Origin: Gemmatimonadaceae bacterium
Lineage (GTDB): Bacteria; Gemmatimonadota; Gemmatimonadetes; Gemmatimonadales; Gemmatimonadaceae
Length of the DNA: 64,000 bases
Reading direction: 5' to 3'
NCBI GenBank assembly: GCA_020851035.1
Contig: JADZDM010000024.1
Location: 1-64,000, forward strand
Shown: piece after piece, positions 10,379 through 17,138 of the stretch
Numbering within the stretch: position 1 is the first letter of the stretch
Layout: every line of letters starts with the position of its first letter
The notes under the pieces: model-generated
Told to the model about the DNA's origin: nothing
Databases searched by the model: none
What the model saw: the letters and a program-made list of their open reading frames with translations, nothing else
Program-made: the position numbers and the translations under genes

Positions 10379-11011
10379 TCAGAGCGGCACGATCCCGTGC
10401 CGGAGGCCGTACGACACCGCCTCGCTGCGGGTGCGCACGGCGAGCTTGGCGAAGATCGCCTGCAGGTGGTACTTGACCGTGCTCGGGCTGATGCCGAGCC
10501 GGCCGCCGATCTGCTTGTTGCCCAGCCCCTCGGCCAGTGCCCGGAGCACCTCGAGTTCGCGGTCGGTGAGGCGGGGGTCACCGTCGGCCGCGTCGGGGAG
10601 CTCTGCGCGCAGCTCGCGGCGCGGCGTCCGGTCGCGGGGGGCGCCTGACGGCGGGAGCACCGACGGCGCGACCACCGTGAGTCCGCGCAGCACGGCGTGC
10701 GCCGCGGCGACCACGTCGTCGGCATCGCAGTCGAGCGGGAGCCAGGCGGTGCTGCCGCGGGCGAGCTGCGTCGCGGGCGGGTGCACACCGGGGTCGACGA
10801 GGTGGATAGTGGGCGTGCGCGGGCCGCTCGCCTCGTCGGCGTTGGGCCACTCGGTGACGTAGACGGCGTGGGCGGCGTGCGGGCGCGGCGCCCGGTGCGC
10901 GCGCCCGTCGTCCAGCAGCACCGCCTCATGCCCGATGAATCCCGCGCCGAGGCGCGCCCGCACCACGGCGGGCATCGCCCCGAGCGTCAGGTGGATCCGG
11001 TCATCGGGCAA
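10379..11011 (-). CDS. LuxR-family transcriptional regulator with degenerate receiver domain
   Basis: The protein is 210 aa. The C-terminal 65 residues form a clear LuxR/NarL helix-turn-helix, with LTDRELEVLRALAEGLGNKQIG followed by SPSTVKYHLQAIFAKL. The N-terminal part is receiver-sized, and its last segment (DCDADDVVAAAHAVLRGL then VAPSVL) matches the end of NarL-type receivers. The acidic phosphorylation pocket and the usual Lys are not visible, so it probably does not accept phosphate. The HtrA-like gene ends 3 bases upstream, so the two are co-transcribed and probably work together. Confidence 0.88.
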   Translation of the reverse strand: MPDDRIHLTLGAMPAVVRARLGAGFIGHEAVLLDDGRAHRAPRPHAAHAVYVTEWPNADEASGPRTPTIHLVDPGVHPPATQLARGSTAWLPLDCDADDVVAAAHAVLRGLTVVAPSVLPPSGAPRDRTPRRELRAELPDAADGDPRLTDRELEVLRALAEGLGNKQIGGRLGISPSTVKYHLQAIFAKLAVRTRSEAVSYGLRHGIVPL

Positions 11012-11014
11012 GGG

Positions 11015-11926
11015 TCAGCGGGCCGTGCGTGGACGTTCCCCGATCGTCACCGGCAGGATCACCACCTCGCCGCCGCGCACCACCTGCAGCTGCACCGTGG
11101 TCCCCACTCGGTCGCTGCCGAGGAAGGCGAGCACGTCGTCGTGCTGCGCGATGCGGACCTCGTCGATGCGCACCAGCACGTCGCCGATCATGACACCGCC
11201 GTGTGCCGCCGGGCTGTCGTGCTCCACGTCCAGCACCACCAGGCCGCCGCGACCGTCGAAGCCGAGCTTGGCGGTGGCGCTGTCGGAGAACCGCACGGAC
11301 TGCATGCTGGCGCCAAGCCAGCCGCGAGCCACGTAGCCGCGATTGAGGACGGCGTCGAGGATGCGGTCGATGGTGGTGTCGGGGATGGTGACGCAGAGCG
11401 GCTTGCTCATGCCGCCGGAGTTGATGCCCGCGACGCCACCACTGGCGGTGACGAGGGGGCCGCCGCCGAAGCCGGGAAAGAGCTCGATGTCGCTCTGGAT
11501 GCGCCGGTCGAGGGTGCCGCCGCGCCAGGTGCGCCAGGCCTCGCCGACGCTGCTCACGACGCCGGCGGTGGCGTGATGCCCGTCGCCGCCGGTGCGGGCG
11601 AGGGCGAGGACGAGGTGGCCGGGGCGGAGGTCGGCGGCGGCGGCCCTGGGCGCGACGGGCAGGAGCCCGGTCGGGATCCGCAGGGCGGCGAGGTCGGTGC
11701 CGGCATCGCGGCCAGCCAGCGTGGCGGTGACGCGCGTGCCGTCGGGCATGGTGACGGCGATGTCGTCGGTGCGCTTCACGGTGGCGTCGGTGGTGACGAT
11801 CACGCCATCGCGCCAGTGCACGCCGGTGCTGGCGAGTCGGGGACGGGCGTGGACGGCGACGACGCTGGCGGCAGCGGCGCTGACCGCATCAGCGAGCTGA
11901 TCTGAGAAGGCGGCGAGTGACGACAT
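11015..11926 (-). CDS. HtrA/DegP-like protein with PDZ domain, apparently catalytically dead
   Basis: The protein is 303 aa starting at the ATG at 11926; the frame is open upstream but without recognisable sequence. The trypsin-like half is clear: DGTRVTATLAGRDAGTDLAALRI, with Asp78 at the place of the triad Asp. The His position (normally TNNHVV) reads TTDATV, giving Ala48. The Ser position (normally PGNSGGPL) reads PGFGGGPL, giving Gly154. A PDZ domain covers about 200-300 (ARGWLGASMQ, MIGDVLVRIDEV). No signal peptide is seen. It is best read as a pseudoprotease that binds peptides or acts as a sensor, co-transcribed with the LuxR-type regulator. Confidence 0.85.
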   Translation of the reverse strand: MSSLAAFSDQLADAVSAAAASVVAVHARPRLASTGVHWRDGVIVTTDATVKRTDDIAVTMPDGTRVTATLAGRDAGTDLAALRIPTGLLPVAPRAAAADLRPGHLVLALARTGGDGHHATAGVVSSVGEAWRTWRGGTLDRRIQSDIELFPGFGGGPLVTASGGVAGINSGGMSKPLCVTIPDTTIDRILDAVLNRGYVARGWLGASMQSVRFSDSATAKLGFDGRGGLVVLDVEHDSPAAHGGVMIGDVLVRIDEVRIAQHDDVLAFLGSDRVGTTVQLQVVRGGEVVILPVTIGERPRTAR

Positions 11927-12121
11927 GGCACGGGGGGTTGGGTGTGGCGAACCGTGGTACACGCACGGCAGGTCTCCGGTGCGTCGGGAGGAAGGGTGGC
12001 CTGCAGTGGGGGGCGCCGACATCGGACGAACGGACAGGGTCGGGTTGCCATTCCTGAACATTTCATGAATATCGTGCGTAGCCCGTGCGGTCGCTCCCCG
12101 ACACCTTCGTCCCGCCCCCGC

Positions 12122-14218
12122 ATGCCCCGACGTCCGCTGCTGTCCCTCGTCCTCCTCTGCGCCACCGTCACCACGGGCCGCAGCGTGTCGGCGCAGGCGC
12201 GTGACTCGGTGGCGCGGCGCATCGAACCGGTCACGGTGCGGAGCAATCGCACGCCGAGTGTCGTCGGCGGGGCCAGCGCGATCGTGCTGCGACCGGACAG
12301 CCTGCCGATGCCGCTCATGCCGTCGCCACTGCTCGACCAGGTGCTGCGGCAATCGCCGTTCGTGCTCGTGCGACAGAACTCGCGCGGCGAGATGGAGTTG
12401 TCGGTGCGGGGCTCCGACTCGCGCCAGGCGGCGGTGCTGGTGGACGGCCTGCCGATCACACTCGGCTGGGATCATCGCAGCGATCCATCGCTCTTCCCGA
12501 CCACCGGCGTGGACCGGATCCAGATCGTGCGGGGACTGGGGACGGTGCTGGCCGGACCGAACACGCTTGGTGGCGTGATCGAGCTGCATCTCAACGATCC
12601 GCTCGTGCGCGGTGCCGCGGCACCGCCGCCCACGGCCTATTTCGGCAGTGGACTCGACCAGTTCGCCGGGCGCGTGCTGTCGGCAACCGCCAGCGCGCCG
12701 ATCGCGCTCGGGGGCGGCACGTTCCGCGTCCGGGCCGGCGCGACGTATCGCGAGCGACCGGGGTTCGCGCGCAGCGGTGGTGATGCCGGTGACGGGGTGA
12801 CGGGTGGCGCCGCCGATCCGGGTGATGCCCGCGACTCGCAGCTGCGCACGAACACCGACCTGCGGCAGGTGGATGGCTTCGGAGCGCTGCGGTACGACCA
12901 CGGCAGCGGCGCCTTCGTGGGCCTGACGCTGGCGGCCAACGATGCCCGTCGTGGCGTCGCGCCGGAACAGCACATCCGGGCACCGCGCTTCTGGCGCTAC
13001 CCGCAGCAGGGGCGCCAGCTCGGGATCCTGTCCGCCGGGACCGGCGTTCGCACCACGCCATTCGGCTACGGCACGCTCCAGGCCAGCGTCGGCGCGAACC
13101 GCAGTGACGTCGAGATCGAGAGCTACTCGTCGCGCACGTTCACGACCGTGAGCACGCGCGAACTCGGCGACGAGGAGACGCGCACGGCGCGCGTCCAGGC
13201 GTCACATTCGCTGCCGCGCGGCGGCCAGCTCAGGATCGGCGGCACGACCAACGACGTGCGCTATGACGAGACGCTGGACGCGCAGCTCGCCACGTCGGTG
13301 GCGTCGGAATACCAGCAGCGACTGACCAGCCTCGGCGCCGAGGTGGAAGTGCCGGTCACCTCGCGGCTGCTCGTGAGCGGTGGCGCGGTGCGCGACGCGG
13401 CGCGCTCGCCGAAGACCGGCGGCAAGGTCAGCCTCGGCACGCTGAGCAAGGCCGGCTGGCGCGTGGGCACGACCTTCCTCGCCCGCCCGGGCGTGCGGCT
13501 GCACCTGTCGGCCAGTGAGCGTGCGCGATTCCCGGCGCTGCGTGAGCTGTACAGCGGCGCGCTGAGCCGATTCGATCCCAATCCGCTGCTGCGACCCGAG
13601 ACGCTGCTGGGCATCGAGGCCGGTGTCACCATGACCGGTGCGGTGCTGGAGCGCCACGGACTGCAGGTCCAGGCCGTCGGCTTCCGCCACCGCCTGGATG
13701 ATGCCGTGGTGCGCATCACGCTGCCCAGCCGACTCTTCCGGCGGATCAACCGTGACCAGATCCGCAGCGCCGGTTTCGAGGGCGCGGTGAGCTGGTCGCC
13801 GCCATCGCTGTCCGGGGTGACGGTCACTGCCGACGGCACGATCCAGCGCATCCGGGTCCACGACAACACCATCACCGGCGACGCCGACAACGCACGTCGT
13901 CCCGAGCACAACCCGGAGTTCCGCGGCGCGCTTGCCATCGGCGCACCGATCGTGGCCGGCATCCGGGGCAGCGTGGTCTCGCGTCACACCGGGGCGCAGT
14001 ACTGCCTGCATCCCGACCTCGGCACCACCGTGAAGCTGGCGGGGCAGACGACCGGCGACGCGGCGCTGTCGCGCGGGTTCGCGCTGCGACGGGGGGGGCT
14101 CGTGCAGCGCATCGTCACGACGCTGGCGCTGGACAACGTGGCCAACCGCACCGTGTACGACCAGTGCGGGCTGCCGCAGCCCGGGCGGACCTTCCGCATG
14201 GGCTTCGAACTCCGGTAG
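12122..14218 (+). CDS. TonB-dependent outer-membrane receptor
   Basis: The protein is about 698 aa. The start MPRRPLLSLVLLCATVTTG gives a clean Sec signal ending near SVSAQ; an in-frame ATG at 12065 is an alternative. The plug domain includes LDQVLRQSPFVLVRQNSRG, LSVRGSDSRQAAVLVDGLP and VDRIQIVRGLGTVLAGPN. A beta-barrel follows, ending GRTFRMGFELR. Size and layout fit BtuB/CirA-type siderophore or cobalamin receptors, but the cargo cannot be told. I saw no cobalamin riboswitch or Fur-like box in the roughly 195-base region shared with the divergent HtrA-like gene. Confidence 0.9.
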   Translation: MPRRPLLSLVLLCATVTTGRSVSAQARDSVARRIEPVTVRSNRTPSVVGGASAIVLRPDSLPMPLMPSPLLDQVLRQSPFVLVRQNSRGEMELSVRGSDSRQAAVLVDGLPITLGWDHRSDPSLFPTTGVDRIQIVRGLGTVLAGPNTLGGVIELHLNDPLVRGAAAPPPTAYFGSGLDQFAGRVLSATASAPIALGGGTFRVRAGATYRERPGFARSGGDAGDGVTGGAADPGDARDSQLRTNTDLRQVDGFGALRYDHGSGAFVGLTLAANDARRGVAPEQHIRAPRFWRYPQQGRQLGILSAGTGVRTTPFGYGTLQASVGANRSDVEIESYSSRTFTTVSTRELGDEETRTARVQASHSLPRGGQLRIGGTTNDVRYDETLDAQLATSVASEYQQRLTSLGAEVEVPVTSRLLVSGGAVRDAARSPKTGGKVSLGTLSKAGWRVGTTFLARPGVRLHLSASERARFPALRELYSGALSRFDPNPLLRPETLLGIEAGVTMTGAVLERHGLQVQAVGFRHRLDDAVVRITLPSRLFRRINRDQIRSAGFEGAVSWSPPSLSGVTVTADGTIQRIRVHDNTITGDADNARRPEHNPEFRGALAIGAPIVAGIRGSVVSRHTGAQYCLHPDLGTTVKLAGQTTGDAALSRGFALRRGGLVQRIVTTLALDNVANRTVYDQCGLPQPGRTFRMGFELR

Positions 14219-14298
14219 CCCGCCCGGGCATCGCACGATTCGGGAGGCGCAGCCACGGACCGGCGGCGAGCATGCGGGACCTTCACTTGGAGATCCCG

Positions 14299-15246
14299 AT
14301 GCGCGCTGCCAGCTTCCCCGCCATGCCTCTGGTCCAGACGGTCCCGATCGAGCAGACACGCGCCGAGCGCGCGGTGCTGCGCGCACGTGCGCTGCTGGAC
14401 GACGCGGTGGCACATGGGCGGGAAGGCCGCATTCCGCTGCAGGAACTGGCCGATGCGGTGGAGATGAGCCCGGCGCACCTGCAGCGCCTGTTCACCCAGA
14501 TCGTGGGCGCCTCACCGGCGGCGTACCTGCGCAGCCGTCGCGCCGAGAGCTTCCGTCGCGCGCTGCGTGACGCGCGCACGGTGAGTGCGGCCACCTTCGA
14601 TGCCGGCTATGCGGCATCCAGTCGCGCCTACGCCGACGCCACCCACCACCTGGGCATGACACCCAGCGTGTACCGGCGTGGTGGCGAGGGGGCCACGATC
14701 CGCTGGGCCGCCGCCGACACCCCGCTCGGGCGGCTGGTGATCGGCGCCACCGACGTGGGCCTCTGCTGGGTGTCGCTGGCGGCCAGCGACGCGGTGCTGG
14801 TGGGCGAACTGGCCGCCGAGTTTCCGCGGGCCACCGTGGTGCCCGACGAGCGGGGCGCGCTGGCCCCGATGCTCGAGGCCGTGCTCGCGCGCCTGCGGGG
14901 AGACGCTGCCGCGCTGGCGGTGGCGGTGGACCTGCAGGTGACCGCCTTCCAGCAGCGCGTGCTGGACGCGCTGATCGCCATTCCGTTCGGCGAGACGCGC
15001 AGCTATTCGCAGATCGCCGCCGCCGTCGGCAAGCCGGGTGCGGCGCGGGCCGTGGCAAACGTCTGCGCGACGAACCGGGTGGCGGTGGTGATTCCGTGTC
15101 ACCGCGTGATCCACTCCGATGGCACGATGAGCGGTTATCGCTGGGGCAATCAGATCAAGAAGGCGCTGTTGCGGGTCGAGGGCGCGAACACGCCCCGCGG
15201 CGACGGCGCGCCGCCGGCGGCGGTCCGTCGCCGCGTCACGCGCTGA
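14299..15246 (+). CDS. ada: Ada-like protein: AraC-type DNA-binding domain fused to O6-alkylguanine-DNA alkyltransferase
   Basis: The protein is about 315 aa. An AraC-type HTH (LQELADAVEMSPAHLQRLFT, then PAAYLRSRRAE) covers roughly residues 20-125. A C-terminal MGMT domain contains FGETRSYSQIAAAVGKPGAA and the methyl-acceptor Cys267 in VIPCHRVIHSDG. The N-terminal zinc-Cys4 methylphosphotriester domain of E. coli Ada is missing, so the usual activation switch is absent. I chose the ATG at 14299 because GGAG lies at 14289; the ATG at 14272 is possible. The stop overlaps the alkA start (TGATG). Confidence 0.92.
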   Translation: MRAASFPAMPLVQTVPIEQTRAERAVLRARALLDDAVAHGREGRIPLQELADAVEMSPAHLQRLFTQIVGASPAAYLRSRRAESFRRALRDARTVSAATFDAGYAASSRAYADATHHLGMTPSVYRRGGEGATIRWAAADTPLGRLVIGATDVGLCWVSLAASDAVLVGELAAEFPRATVVPDERGALAPMLEAVLARLRGDAAALAVAVDLQVTAFQQRVLDALIAIPFGETRSYSQIAAAVGKPGAARAVANVCATNRVAVVIPCHRVIHSDGTMSGYRWGNQIKKALLRVEGANTPRGDGAPPAAVRRRVTR

Positions 15247-16160
15247 TGGCCGGTCCGTCCGTCGTGCCGCCCTGGTCGCGGCGCGTGCGCATCCCGCTGC
15301 CAGCCGACGTCGACGTGCGATGGACGCTGCGGTACCTGGTGGTGCGCACGGTGGACTCGCTCGAGCGGATCGCTGGCGCGCAGTACCTGCGGAGCGTGCG
15401 CGACCACGCCAGCGGCCGGCACCTCCTCCTCGACCTGGCCCACGATGCGGATGGCCATGCGCTGCTGGCCCGCACCCGTCCCGCGCTGCCGGCGGCGGAG
15501 ATCCGTGCGCTGGTGGAACGCAGCTTCGACCTCACCACCGACCTCGCCGCATTCCGGGCGCTGGTGATGCGGGACCGTGTGCTGGGGCCGATGCTCCGTG
15601 CGCGTCCGGCGTTGCGCTTGCCGCAGCTGCTCGACCCGTTCGAGGGGCTGATCCGCGCGGTGCTCGGGCAGCAGGTGAGCGTGGTGGGTGCGAGCACCAT
15701 GACCGACCGGCTCGTGCGCGCGTTCGGCACGCCGCTGGCCGCGCACGACGCGGGTCCACCGATGTACGGCTTCCCGTCACCGGCGGTGCTGGCGGAGGCC
15801 GGTGCGGCAACGCTGCGCACCATCGGGCTCACGAACGCGAAGTCCGCGACGCTGCACGGCGTGAGTGTCGCTGTCGCGACCGGCGCCATCGACCTGGAGG
15901 CGCTCCGTGGCGCGCCGACCGACGAGGCGGAGGCGACGCTGGTCGCGCTCCCGGGCATCGGGCCGTGGACGGCACACTACGTCCGCATGCGCGCACTCGG
16001 TGACCGCGACGCATTTCCGGCCGCCGACCTCGGTGTGCTCAAGGCGATGGACAGCGCCGGCATCGCACGGCGGGACATCCTCGCGCGGGCCGAGGCGTGG
16101 CGCCCATGGCGCGCTTACGCCACGCTGCACCTCTGGGAGTCACTCGGAAAGCGCGAGTGA
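15246..16160 (+). CDS. alkA: DNA-3-methyladenine glycosylase II
   Basis: The protein is 304 aa of the HhH-GPD superfamily. An AlkA N-domain-like region comes first. Then LLDPFEGLIRAVLGQQVSV leads to the helix-hairpin-helix LVALPGIGPWTAHYVRMRAL and the catalytic Asp near 261 in FPAADLGV. It removes 3-methyladenine and other alkylated bases. The ATG overlaps the stop of the ada-like gene, so both are co-translated, giving an adaptive-response style pair. The next gene is convergent with a 16-base gap. Confidence 0.93.
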   Translation: MAGPSVVPPWSRRVRIPLPADVDVRWTLRYLVVRTVDSLERIAGAQYLRSVRDHASGRHLLLDLAHDADGHALLARTRPALPAAEIRALVERSFDLTTDLAAFRALVMRDRVLGPMLRARPALRLPQLLDPFEGLIRAVLGQQVSVVGASTMTDRLVRAFGTPLAAHDAGPPMYGFPSPAVLAEAGAATLRTIGLTNAKSATLHGVSVAVATGAIDLEALRGAPTDEAEATLVALPGIGPWTAHYVRMRALGDRDAFPAADLGVLKAMDSAGIARRDILARAEAWRPWRAYATLHLWESLGKRE

Positions 16161-16176
16161 CACCGGCGTGGTGCCG

Positions 16177-17109
16177 TCAGGCGCGCGAGCGGAGCGGCGG
16201 CATCACGACCAGCACCACGCCGAGCAGCGTGATCACAGCCGCCACCAGCATCAGCCCGGTGATGGACTCGTGCCCGATGGAGGCGCCGAGCAGCAGCGCG
16301 ACGATCGGGTTCACGTAGGCGTACGTCGCGACGTGTGAGGTCTTCGACACCCGCAGCAGCCAGATGTAGGCGGTGAAGCCGAGCAGGCTGCCGAAGAGGA
16401 TCAGGTACCAGAACGCGGCCCACGACCGGACCGAGATGGCGGCGAAGTGCACGTCGCGCCAGGCACCGGTGACGGTGCAGGCGATGGTGAGGAAGGCCCC
16501 GGCGACGAGCATCTGCAGCGCGCTGCCCATGAACGCGTTGGCGGGGCGCGGCAGCTCGCGGCCCAGCACGGAACCGGCACCCCAGCTCATGGCACCGAGC
16601 AGCACGAGCCCGACGGCGGCGGTGTCGATGTCGGCCGCGCCACCGCGCAGCGCCGCCACGATGCCGGGACCGGCGAGCAGGCCGAGCCCCGCGAGGCCGA
16701 GTGCCAGCCCGATCCACTCCTTCACCAGCGGCGGGCGCCCGCCGGGCCGGACGCTGGCCACGAGCACGATCCACAGCGGCGTGGTGGCGACGACCATGCT
16801 CGAGAGGCCGCTGGGAATCCGGTGGGCGTTGTACGCCACCATCCCGTTGCCGATCACCAGCAGCATGAACCCACCCAGCACGCCGCCCTTCCAGTGCGCG
16901 CGCTCGGGTGCCGGCGTGCCGGAGAGCCGCAGCACGGTGTAGAGCACGACCCCGGCCAGCGAGTGCCGTGCCGCGATCATCGGCCACGGCGGCATCGTCT
17001 CGGAGGTGATCTTCATCCCGAGGTAGGTACTGCCCCAGATGACGTAGAGTGCCGCGAACGCCGCGATCACCAGCAGGCGAGGGGGGGGAGCCGGTCGCTC
17101 GTGGGGCAT
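16177..17109 (-). CDS. EamA/DMT-superfamily permease (drug/metabolite transporter)
   Basis: The protein is 310 aa with about ten hydrophobic helices and two EamA repeats. The first starts with YVIWGSTYLGMKITSETMPPW, the second around VGLVLLGAMSWGAGSVLGREL. The WGSTY and later AFWYLILFGSLLGFTAYIWLL segments are typical of the RhaT/YedA group. It probably exports small metabolites; the substrate is unknown. It ends convergently against alkA. Confidence 0.92.
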   Translation of the reverse strand: MPHERPAPPPRLLVIAAFAALYVIWGSTYLGMKITSETMPPWPMIAARHSLAGVVLYTVLRLSGTPAPERAHWKGGVLGGFMLLVIGNGMVAYNAHRIPSGLSSMVVATTPLWIVLVASVRPGGRPPLVKEWIGLALGLAGLGLLAGPGIVAALRGGAADIDTAAVGLVLLGAMSWGAGSVLGRELPRPANAFMGSALQMLVAGAFLTIACTVTGAWRDVHFAAISVRSWAAFWYLILFGSLLGFTAYIWLLRVSKTSHVATYAYVNPIVALLLGASIGHESITGLMLVAAVITLLGVVLVVMPPLRSRA

Positions 17110-17138
17110 GCCACGAAGCTAACCGGCCCGCGAAGCGC

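Noticed and set aside
9026-10648. A 540-codon plus-strand frame opposite the M20 amidohydrolase
   Set aside because: There are no family features. The minus strand encodes a full M20 enzyme with signal peptide and metal motifs, so the plus frame is a shadow.
11927-12121. Cobalamin riboswitch before the TonB receptor gene
   Set aside because: The B12-box-like consensus and the expected stem layout were not found. The receptor cargo therefore remains open.
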